The position numbers were made by a program, and so were the translations under genes. Below, in pieces: positions 6,247 to 12,150 of a stretch of DNA of 12,198 nucleotides. The DNA is taken from contig QOAX01000210.1 of the NCBI GenBank assembly GCA_003972865.1, positions 1 to 12,198 of the forward strand, read 5' to 3'. The notes beneath the pieces were generated by a model. That model was not told where the DNA came from and did not search any database. It saw only the letters and a list, made by a program, of their open reading frames with translations. This DNA comes from Verrucomicrobiota bacterium (lineage in GTDB: Bacteria > Verrucomicrobiota > Verrucomicrobiia > Limisphaerales > UBA1096). How positions within the stretch are numbered: position 1 is the stretch's first letter; each line of letters starts with the position of its first letter.

Positions 6247-6978
6247 ATGAATACTCCAGAAAAACGCGGGGCGGGATTCACGCTCATTGAACTGCTGGTC
6301 GTCATCGCCATCATCGCCATCCTGGCTGCCATGCTGCTCCCGGCACTGGCGAAGGCCAAGGAACAGGCCCAGCGAACCAACTGCATCAACAACATGAAGC
6401 AAATTAGTATCGCCTCCGCCATGTACCAAAATGATGCCGAAGACTACATGCCGTACCCGGGTTGGTGTTCCGGCACGATCGGGTTGCCCAACTGGGCCTA
6501 CACCCGGCGCGCCAACGGTCGTCCGGCGCGCGATCTGGTTCACGAAAGCCAGCTGTGGAACTACCATAACAACAGCAACATCCTGAAATGCTCGATGGAC
6601 TACATCGTCAAAGATCGGACACACCGTAACTTCAAGCAAAGGGAGAATCAGGTGACCAGCTACATCATGAACGGCGCCTTTTGCGAATACACGTGCAACC
6701 TCAATCCAAGAAGAATGGGGGCATCTTATAAGGCAAATCAGTTTCAACCGGGCGACATGGTTTACTGGGAGGCCCATAGCGACGACGCCGGTGCCTATGA
6801 CAATGCCACGAGCCGCCCGAGCGAACCGGTGGCCAAACGCCACAAGGAGGGATTCGTGGCATCTTCAGTCGACAGCCATGTCGAGTTTATCAATCCCAGA
6901 ATCTACTATGAGGAAGCCCGCTCGGCTCCCCCTGGCGGAAATCGCTGGTGGTGCAGCCCGAGAAACCGCGGCCTTTGA
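6247..6978 (+). CDS. Prepilin/pseudopilin-like protein with type IV methylation motif
   Basis: This is a 243-residue protein. The N-terminus RGAGFTLIELLVVIAIIAILAAMLLPALAKAKEQAQ is a textbook class III signal. Prepilin peptidase would cut between Gly10 and Phe11 and leave a hydrophobic helix with Glu at mature position 5. The rest (about 50-243) is a globular domain with several Cys (for example C46 and C74) and the close VAKRHKEGFVASSVDSHVEFI. That close matches the RHxGxxxVxFxDGHVE end of the many pseudopilin-like proteins of Verrucomicrobiota and Planctomycetota (DUF1559-type), with Ser in place of the usual Gly. These families are hugely expanded, and their role (secretion, surface, sensing) is unsettled. 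The ATG at 6247 is preferred to a TTG at 6223, which lies within the inverted repeat. The gene for a small lipoprotein starts 18 bases downstream and is probably co-transcribed. Confidence 0.85.
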   Translation: MNTPEKRGAGFTLIELLVVIAIIAILAAMLLPALAKAKEQAQRTNCINNMKQISIASAMYQNDAEDYMPYPGWCSGTIGLPNWAYTRRANGRPARDLVHESQLWNYHNNSNILKCSMDYIVKDRTHRNFKQRENQVTSYIMNGAFCEYTCNLNPRRMGASYKANQFQPGDMVYWEAHSDDAGAYDNATSRPSEPVAKRHKEGFVASSVDSHVEFINPRIYYEEARSAPPGGNRWWCSPRNRGL

Positions 6979-6996
6979 ACCGGCCGAGAAAAGCCA

Positions 6997-7383
6997 ATGT
7001 TTCACAAACTCAAGGCTCCCCTTTTCGTAATGTCGCTTGGCCTTCTTTTGACCGGCTGCAGCGAAGTCGCGGAGGAGGCGCTTCAGGCTGACACCGCCGA
7101 GGAATCCGCCAGCGACCTGATCACCTACTTCGAGAAGGCCGACCCCAAGCTGAAGCAACTGGCAAAGACCGCCAGCGACGCGCTCGATCAGGACAACTAC
7201 CCATTGGCCATCCAGTGCGTCAACCAACTGAAAGCCAACGGGGCCAAGCTGACCGTGGACCAGTTCATGGTCGTGAGCGAGGCCGGTGTGAACATCCAAA
7301 ACGCATTGATCGAAGCCGCAGAAAACGGTAACAAAAACGCGCAGCGGCTGCTCAACATGCAGGGCGCCGCGAGGCGCAACTGA
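6997..7383 (+). CDS. Small helical lipoprotein, unknown function
   Basis: This is a 128-residue protein. Residues 1-21 (MFHKLKAPLFVMSLGLLLTGC) form a lipoprotein signal with lipobox LLTGC and lipidated Cys21. The next residue is Ser, not Asp, so outer-membrane sorting is plausible. The mature part is acidic at first (SEVAEEALQADTAEESASD). It then appears wholly alpha-helical, with a helix-turn pattern around YFEKADPKLKQLAKTASDALDQDNYPLAIQCVNQLKANG and VDQFMVVSEAGVNIQNALIEAAENGNKNAQRLLNMQ. The DNYPLAIQCVNQLKA segment resembles one TPR-like helical hairpin. No family can be named with confidence. It lies 18 bases after the prepilin-like gene, suggesting it works with that protein. It is convergent with the GrpE-like gene, with only six bases between the stops. 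Confidence 0.75.
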   Translation: MFHKLKAPLFVMSLGLLLTGCSEVAEEALQADTAEESASDLITYFEKADPKLKQLAKTASDALDQDNYPLAIQCVNQLKANGAKLTVDQFMVVSEAGVNIQNALIEAAENGNKNAQRLLNMQGAARRN

Positions 7384-7389
7384 GCGCGA

Positions 7390-8238
7390 TCACGCTTTTT
7401 TCTTCGCCTTGGCCTTGGCCTTTGGCTTGGGCTTGCCGGCATCCGGCGGCGCTTGGCCAGGCTCCTCCCCCTCAATCACCACGACCGCCTTGCGCAGCAC
7501 CTGCCCCTGGTGGGACAACCCCTGCGCGGCGATGCCGATGATCTTTGCTCCAACTTCCGGTTCCGCCTCGGGGTCGCGCAGTTGATGTTTTCCGGCATCG
7601 AAACCCTCCTCCGGTTTCGGCTCGTGGGTGACCACCCCCACCCTGCGGGCCACGTCCCGGCAGGCGGCCTGAAAGTTGTCCAGCTGCTTGATCAGCGCCT
7701 CCTTCCCGGACTGCCGGCCGGCCTGGTTGAGCGCGAACACATGGTCCAGCATCCCGGTGACCACCTTCACCCAGTCGCCCTGCGCCCGGCCGAGCTTGTC
7801 CACCTCGAGCCGCAGATGGTTTTTCTCCGTGTCGTTGGCCTTTTGCAGAAACTCGGTGAACTCGCGCGCCTCGGCGTTGATCTTGCCGGCGATCTCCCGC
7901 GAGGCGGCGTTGATCTCGTTGGCGCGATCCTCGACATGGAGCCACTGCTCGGTGGCGCTCTCGATCTGCTTGGCAATGGCATCAACCGAGGAGATTTTCT
8001 CAACCGAAGCCGCCAACTCCTTCGCCTCAGTCAGGTCAGCTTGCGCCTGGAATTCCTTGAGGAACGGCAGCACCATGACCCACGCCCCCGCCGCCACGCA
8101 GGCAAAACACCAAAACGCCTCCAGCCCGTCAAACGACGTCTCGGAGTGATAATAAACCAACCAAGCCATAATCAGGAGAGCCACGTCTCCGACGATGAAG
8201 GGCCATTTCTCGATTTTCGGTGCGCTCGATTCGCTCAT
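7390..8238 (-). CDS. Membrane-anchored coiled-coil protein with a GrpE-like C-terminal domain
   Basis: From the ATG at 8238 this is a 282-residue protein; an upstream ATG at 8304 would add 22 residues with no protein-like features. Two hydrophobic segments, about 13-30 (PFIVGDVALLIMAWLVYY) and 40-60 (EAFWCFACVAAGAWVMVLPFL), suggest a hairpin with both ends in the cytoplasm. Residues about 65-155 are charged and helical, probably coiled coil. Residues about 155-256 look like the end of GrpE: VVTGMLDHVFAL, then FQAACRDVARRVGVVTHEPKPEEGFDAGKHQ, then AAQGLSHQGQVLRKAVVVI. This parallels the GrpE pattern LDxxxxAL, F-GVEPI-G-PFDPxxHEA, GYxLxGRVLRPAxV. The tail is Lys-rich (KPKPKAKAKAKKKA). GrpE releases ADP from DnaK; classical GrpE is soluble and has no membrane anchor. 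No dnaK lies nearby. The GrpE relation is by eye and could be only a structural echo. Confidence 0.6.
   Translation of the reverse strand: MSESSAPKIEKWPFIVGDVALLIMAWLVYYHSETSFDGLEAFWCFACVAAGAWVMVLPFLKEFQAQADLTEAKELAASVEKISSVDAIAKQIESATEQWLHVEDRANEINAASREIAGKINAEAREFTEFLQKANDTEKNHLRLEVDKLGRAQGDWVKVVTGMLDHVFALNQAGRQSGKEALIKQLDNFQAACRDVARRVGVVTHEPKPEEGFDAGKHQLRDPEAEPEVGAKIIGIAAQGLSHQGQVLRKAVVVIEGEEPGQAPPDAGKPKPKAKAKAKKKA
7449..7462. repeat. Copy of the recurrent palindrome, GCGCTTGGCCAGGC
   Basis: This near-perfect copy lies in the C-terminal coding part of the GrpE-like gene. On the minus strand it encodes P-G-Q-A. Two overlapping half-forms (CTTGGCCTTGGCC, about 7409-7421) lie just before it, within the Lys/Ala-rich tail. 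Confidence 0.45.
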
Positions 8239-8338
8239 CGGTGCGGGTGATGTATCCCAAACCAAAAGCTTCGACGAGCAAAACCAAACATTGCTTGAAT
8301 GCACCCTTGGCCTTGTTTATCGTCCCGGCCGTTAAACC
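8239..8338. promoter_or_regulatory. Divergent intergenic region between GrpE-like and sulfatase genes
   Basis: These 100 bases separate two divergent starts and must contain or overlap both promoters. The region is richer in A than its surroundings (CAAAACCAAACATTG). A weak plus-strand pair can be drawn: TTGCTT (8291-8296), 17 bases, then TGTTTA (8314-8319). It matches the consensus poorly. No clear operator is seen. Confidence 0.25.
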
Positions 8339-9748
8339 ATGTTCAAGTTTCGCACACTCGCCCCCTTGGCCAAGGGCTTGCTCGGCTTGGCCGCCAGCTT
8401 CGCTTTGACCTCAGCCGCCGAGGCCGCGCGCACTCCGAACTTCGTCCTCATTTTCATGGACGACCAGGGCTACCAAGACGTCGGTGTCTTCGGTTCGAAA
8501 ACCATCAAGACCCCGAACCTGGACAACATGGCCAAGGAAGGAATGAAGTTCACCGACTTTTATTCGCTTGCTCCGGTTTGCTCGCCGTCCCGCGCCGGGT
8601 TGATGACCGGCTGCTACCCACCGCGAGTGGGCATCACCGGCGTTTTGTTTCCACGCCACAACATCGGCCTGAACCCCGAGGAGACCACCATTGCTGAGAT
8701 TCTCAAGACCAAGGGCTATGCCACTGCCGCCGTGGGTAAATGGCACATCGGCCACCTGCCGAAATTCCTGCCGACCAACCACGGTTTCGACAGCTACTTC
8801 GGCATCCCCTACTCCAACGACATGGACGGCGTGAAGGGCAAGGACCGCAACCTGGACCGTGCCTGGATCGAACGCGACATCTCCCCGTGGAACGTCCCGC
8901 TGCTTCGCAACACCAAAGAGATCGAACGCCCTGTAAATCAAAACACGATCATCGAACGCTACACCCAAGAGGCGCAGCAATTCATCCACAGCAACAAGGA
9001 CAAACCATTCTTTCTCTACATGCCGCACACCATGCCGCACATCCCTCTTTTTGTGTCGGACAAGTTTTACACGAAGGATCCAAAGAAAGCGTACATCCGC
9101 ACGATCGAAGAGATTGATTACTCGATCGGCCAGGTTTTGAAAACGCTGAGAGAGACTGGCGTCGATGACAATACGGTCGTCATCTTCACCAGCGACAATG
9201 GCCCGTGGCATCTCAAGCTCCGCCACCACGGCGGCTCGGCGTTGCCGCTCCGAGGGGCGAAATTCAGCACATGGGAGGGAGGCATGCGCGTGCCGACCAT
9301 CATGCGTTGGCCCGGCAAAATCCCGGCAGGCTCCGTCTGCAGTGAAGTTGCCGCCGCATGCGACATCCTCCCGACCTTTGCCAAGCTCGCCAAGGCCGAG
9401 CTGCCCAAGCGCAAAATCGACGGCAAAAACATTTGGCGGCTGATGTCCGGCAAAAAAGACGCCAAAAGCCCGCACAAACAATTCTACTACTACCGGGGCG
9501 CCGGCCTGCGCGCCGTCCGCAGCGGCGATTGGAAACTCCATATTGGCGGCGGAAACAAGAAACAGCAAAAAGAAGGAATCAAACCGACGCTAACACTTTA
9601 CAACTTGGCCGACGACATCGGCGAAACGACGGATGTCGCAGCGGCAAACCAAAAGATCGTCCAACGGCTCTACAAACGCGCCTTGGCTTTCGACAAATCT
9701 CTCAAGGCCGACGCTCGCCCCGCTGGTGAAGTGAAAACCGCAGGATAA
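8339..9748 (+). CDS. Secreted S1-family sulfatase (arylsulfatase-like)
   Basis: This is a 469-residue protein. Residues 1-30 are a signal peptide (cleavage near TSAAEAA), so it acts in the periplasm or outside. The sulfatase signature CSPSRAGLMTG starts at Cys81, the residue converted to formylglycine by a maturation enzyme not found in this window. Metal ligands are visible as Asp41-Asp42 (FMDDQGYQD) and Asp286-Asn287 (FTSDNGPW). GKWHIG (Lys134, His136) and the PHTMPH histidines (His230, His234) complete the usual active site. The end has the standard RAVRSGDWKLH and LYNLADDIGETTDVA motifs. It should hydrolyse sulfate esters, probably on a sulfated polysaccharide; the exact substrate cannot be told. 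Length is normal. Two divergent metres of context matter: the GrpE-like gene upstream runs the other way, and the esterase gene converges 36 bases downstream. The signal peptide coding part contains a perfect copy of the palindrome. Confidence 0.93.
   Translation: MFKFRTLAPLAKGLLGLAASFALTSAAEAARTPNFVLIFMDDQGYQDVGVFGSKTIKTPNLDNMAKEGMKFTDFYSLAPVCSPSRAGLMTGCYPPRVGITGVLFPRHNIGLNPEETTIAEILKTKGYATAAVGKWHIGHLPKFLPTNHGFDSYFGIPYSNDMDGVKGKDRNLDRAWIERDISPWNVPLLRNTKEIERPVNQNTIIERYTQEAQQFIHSNKDKPFFLYMPHTMPHIPLFVSDKFYTKDPKKAYIRTIEEIDYSIGQVLKTLRETGVDDNTVVIFTSDNGPWHLKLRHHGGSALPLRGAKFSTWEGGMRVPTIMRWPGKIPAGSVCSEVAAACDILPTFAKLAKAELPKRKIDGKNIWRLMSGKKDAKSPHKQFYYYRGAGLRAVRSGDWKLHIGGGNKKQQKEGIKPTLTLYNLADDIGETTDVAAANQKIVQRLYKRALAFDKSLKADARPAGEVKTAG
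8363..8376. repeat. Perfect 14-base palindrome CCCTTGGCCAAGGG
   Basis: This copy of the recurrent core has different flanks (CC and GG instead of CG). It lies in the signal peptide coding part of the sulfatase and encodes P-L-A-K-G, a different reading frame from the STAS and hscB copies. A further CGGCTTGGCCGCC follows at 8383-8395. Confidence 0.6.
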
Positions 9749-9784
9749 AAAAGAACTGCCAAACCAAGTGCTTGCCAGGCGGGT

Positions 9785-10681
9785 TTAACGCTTCAAGAAA
9801 CCCATGCTGTTCAACCAATCACCACAAAGTTCCGGCCAGGCGGTGACAGGGTATTTTGAGGGACGAAGGCCAAAACCGTGGCCACCTTTCGGAAATACAT
9901 GTACCTCCGTCTTCACTCCCTTGCGCCGAAGCTCCTGCCAAAATCGCACGCTTCCTTCCGCTGGAACAGAATCATCACCTGCATGGGCAAAAAAAGCTGG
10001 AGGCGTGTTTTTTGTGATACGCAATTCCGGCGACAGTTCGATCTTGGTTTCTTTATCAACGAGGTAGGCCGGATAAATCAATACGCCAAAATCCGGACGG
10101 CAACTCACCTGGTCAATGGCATCGATCGGCTTGTAGTTCCGCCTGTCATAGTTCGTCATCGCTGTCGCGGATAAATGGCCACCCGCCGAAAAGCCGAGAA
10201 GACCAATCCGTTTGGGATCAAGCCCCCACTCCTTTGCATGATGCCGGACCAGGCTCACCGCCCGTTGAACATCCTGCAACGGGGCATCGTGTTTTTCGCG
10301 GCCTTTGCGACGGGGCACTCTATACTTGAGCACCACGCCGGTGACGCCGATTGAGTTAAGCCACTTCGCCACTTCTGTCCCCTCCAGATCCCACGCCAAT
10401 ATTTGATACCCCCCGCCGGGGCAGATCACCACCGACGCGCCGGTATCCTGTTCCTGCGACGGCTTGAACACCGTCAATGTCGGCTTCGTGACGTTGTTAT
10501 ATTTGAGAATGGGAGCGCCACGGTACTTGTGTGTGGTCAAGGTTTCCGAAGGGACATCCCCTTTTTCGCCCGGCACTTTGCCGGGCCAGACATCCAGAAG
10601 TTTCCAGATTTTCAACTCAGCGGCCGGGAGCTTGGCGAATCCGAGCCCCAACAGCATCACAACGAAAACACGCTTGGTCAT
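9785..10681 (-). CDS. Secreted alpha/beta-hydrolase esterase (acetyl-esterase-like)
   Basis: From the ATG at 10681 this is a 298-residue protein with signal peptide MTKRVFVVMLLGLGFAKLPAAEL. An ATG 12 bases upstream (10693) adds only MLPA and cannot be excluded. The core is an alpha/beta hydrolase. It has an oxyanion-loop motif VVICPGGGYQILAWDLEG (the HGGG-like element), nucleophile elbow GLLGFSAGGHL with Ser165, an acid in AHAGDDSVP (Asp236 or Asp237), and His268 in FPKGGHGFGL. This arrangement matches BD-FAE/acetyl-xylan-esterase-like family members with PGGGY motifs, common beside polysaccharide-degrading genes, which remove acyl groups from sugars. It lies downstream of the DUF1080 gene on the same strand, 49 bases away, and probably shares its transcript. 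It converges with the sulfatase. The exact substrate is unknown, and an unrelated peptidase or lipase activity is less likely. Confidence 0.87.
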   Translation of the reverse strand: MTKRVFVVMLLGLGFAKLPAAELKIWKLLDVWPGKVPGEKGDVPSETLTTHKYRGAPILKYNNVTKPTLTVFKPSQEQDTGASVVICPGGGYQILAWDLEGTEVAKWLNSIGVTGVVLKYRVPRRKGREKHDAPLQDVQRAVSLVRHHAKEWGLDPKRIGLLGFSAGGHLSATAMTNYDRRNYKPIDAIDQVSCRPDFGVLIYPAYLVDKETKIELSPELRITKNTPPAFFAHAGDDSVPAEGSVRFWQELRRKGVKTEVHVFPKGGHGFGLRPSKYPVTAWPELCGDWLNSMGFLKR

Positions 10682-10730
10682 CGCGGGGAGCATCCAACCG
10701 GAGTTTTTTTTGATCAGAAAAATAGAGCGT

Positions 10731-11432
10731 TTATTTCTTACTCAAATCGCGGATGCGAATGTTGCGGTACCAGACGGCATCGCCGTGGTCTTGAAGCAAA
10801 ATATGCCCCGGCAGGCGTTGGCCGAACACTTTCAAGTTTTTGAATTTGCTCCTGGCTATGGCTGCCTTCAGTTCGTCACTGCCGAGTTTGTAAGTCAGCA
10901 CAACTTTGCCGTTCAAAAAGTGCTTCACGGTGTTCCCCTTCACGAGGATGCGCGATGAGTTGAATTCACCCACCGGCTTGAGCAGCCTGTCCGTTGCCGG
11001 GGCAAGTACGTCATAAAACGACGCCGTTTGGCGGTTGGCCCCTTTCGCTCCGTCGGGATGGTTCGCATCGTCGAGCACCTGGTACTCGTGGCCCAGCGAA
11101 CCGCGCTCGCGGATGATGAAATACTTCACGCCGCTGTTCGCGCCCTTGGCCACTTTCCATTCAAAACGAAAATCGAACTGCTCGTAAGTGCCCCTGGTGA
11201 TGATGTCGCCGCCGCCGCCCCTGGCCGCGTGCTTAAGACAGCCATCCTCGATCACCCAGCCCTTTGCCGGGAACTTGCCGCTCCCGGCGTTCATCCATTG
11301 ATCGGTTGACTCGCCGTCGAACAGCGCCACAAAGCCCTTCTCCAGCTTGGCGCTTTTCTTTTCAGCCAGAACGGAAGTCGTCATCATGCCGGCCACGGTG
11401 GCCGCCACCAACAAATGCGAAAGTTGTTTCAT
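10731..11432 (-). CDS. Secreted DUF1080 protein (3-keto-disaccharide hydrolase domain)
   Basis: This is a 233-residue protein. Residues 1-23 form a signal peptide (MKQLSHLLVAATVAGMMTTSVLA). The mature part is one DUF1080 domain. It opens with KGFVALFDGESTDQWMNAG, continues with WVIEDGCLKH, GDIITRGTYEQFDFRFEWKVAKGANSGVKYFI, GHEYQVLDDANHPDG and LKPVGEFNSSRILVKGNTVKHFLNGKVVLTY, and ends DAVWYRNIRIRDL. These are hallmark strings of the family, a jelly roll related to glucanases. Characterised members act on 3-keto sugars or bind glycans; for most copies the role is unproven. The length is normal for a single domain. It precedes the esterase gene by 49 bases, and hscB lies 76 bases upstream on the same strand. 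No ribosome binding site is seen before the ATG at 11432. Confidence 0.9.
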   Translation of the reverse strand: MKQLSHLLVAATVAGMMTTSVLAEKKSAKLEKGFVALFDGESTDQWMNAGSGKFPAKGWVIEDGCLKHAARGGGGDIITRGTYEQFDFRFEWKVAKGANSGVKYFIIRERGSLGHEYQVLDDANHPDGAKGANRQTASFYDVLAPATDRLLKPVGEFNSSRILVKGNTVKHFLNGKVVLTYKLGSDELKAAIARSKFKNLKVFGQRLPGHILLQDHGDAVWYRNIRIRDLSKK

Positions 11433-11508
11433 GTCAAAAAGTGATCAGCGGGCCGCAGTCTGGCCATACGCCCCCCGGCCGGTCAAGCCAAGCGCACCCG
11501 ATGGCGGC

Positions 11509-12126
11509 TCAAAACATCAGCCGGCTCGACCGCTCCGCAAGCTGGCCGCTCCATTTCACCCAAAAGCCGAGCCGTTGGTCAAGCGCCTCCAGCCGGGTTA
11601 GCGGCAATGCCTCCGTCCGCCCCTCCACCTGACTATCGAGCGCCTCCCACGCTTGGCCAAGTGATTGCAGCTCCGCATCCACCCTGGCCAACTCCGCCTG
11701 CAACCGCCCGTGCATCTTGGCAACTTTTTCGTTCAACTCCATCCCCTCGCCCATCAACGCCGCCTGCAGCAGCGGCGAATCTTGCGCTTCCTTCCTCGCC
11801 AGAAACGCGTCTGCCTCGCGGCACACCGAACCGATCTCCATGAACCAATCGGTCATCTCGCCGGGGATGGACTTCACGTTGCCCGGGGCGCGCCCAAGCT
11901 CAAGCTCAAGCAGATGCCGCACGCGCGTCTTAGCCTCGCGCAGGCATTGGTGCGCGGTGTTTACCTCCGCAAAGCGCTGCTGCAACTCCGCCTTTGCCTC
12001 ATCGGTTGCGTCGTGCGCCTGGTCGGGATGCACCTCCGTGGACAACTCATGAAAACGCTGCTTCAACGCGTCGGCGTCGAGCCAAGGGCGTCGGGGGAAA
12101 TTCAGCAGTGCGAAGTAATCGGTCAT
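11509..12126 (-). CDS. hscB: Fe-S assembly co-chaperone HscB (J-domain protein)
   Basis: This is a 205-residue cytoplasmic protein. The N-terminal J domain (about 1-75) starts MTDYFALLNFPRRPWLDADALKQRFHELSTEVHPDQ with the His-Pro-Asp triad at 33-35, needed to stimulate the HscA/DnaK-type ATPase. It continues ELQQRFAEVNTAHQCLREAKTRVRHLLEL, the usual HscB join. The C-terminal three-helix part (about 85-205) would hold the scaffold IscU. It includes IPGEMTDWFMEI where E. coli HscB carries its IscU-contacting residues. At 205 residues it is somewhat longer than the E. coli protein (171), the extra length lying in the C-terminal helices. It follows the iscA-type gene by 24 bases on the same strand, consistent with an isc-like order. 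hscA and fdx do not follow; the next minus-strand gene is DUF1080. A recurrent palindrome lies within it, encoding S-L-G-Q-A. Confidence 0.9.
   Translation of the reverse strand: MTDYFALLNFPRRPWLDADALKQRFHELSTEVHPDQAHDATDEAKAELQQRFAEVNTAHQCLREAKTRVRHLLELELGRAPGNVKSIPGEMTDWFMEIGSVCREADAFLARKEAQDSPLLQAALMGEGMELNEKVAKMHGRLQAELARVDAELQSLGQAWEALDSQVEGRTEALPLTRLEALDQRLGFWVKWSGQLAERSSRLMF
11650..11663. repeat. Copy of the recurrent palindrome, CGCTTGGCCAAGTG
   Basis: The ten-base core CTTGGCCAAG (11652-11661) is exact. The copy lies in the C-terminal coding part of hscB and on the minus strand encodes S-L-G-Q-A. Confidence 0.55.
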
Positions 12127-12150
12127 CGGCGGAACACTTGGCCGCCCCGA

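Noticed and set aside
7383..7401. Possible terminator AGCG-6-CGCT followed by six T between the convergent small lipoprotein and GrpE-like genes
   Set aside because: The stem is only four base pairs, and the T-run is the coding sequence for the Lys codons at the end of the GrpE-like protein.
7453..8250. A 265-codon plus-strand open frame opposite the GrpE-like gene
   Set aside because: Its composition is rich in Leu, His, Pro and Arg, as expected from the complement of a Glu/Ala/Lys-rich coiled-coil gene. The minus-strand protein has membrane helices and GrpE-like motifs.
8411..9568. A 385-codon minus-strand open frame opposite the sulfatase
   Set aside because: The sulfatase carries all family motifs in the plus frame. 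The antisense translation has no recognisable domain or signal.
9749..9784. Possible bidirectional terminator between sulfatase and esterase
   Set aside because: Only a five-base imperfect pairing (AAACC with GGTTT) could be drawn, with no T-run of useful length.
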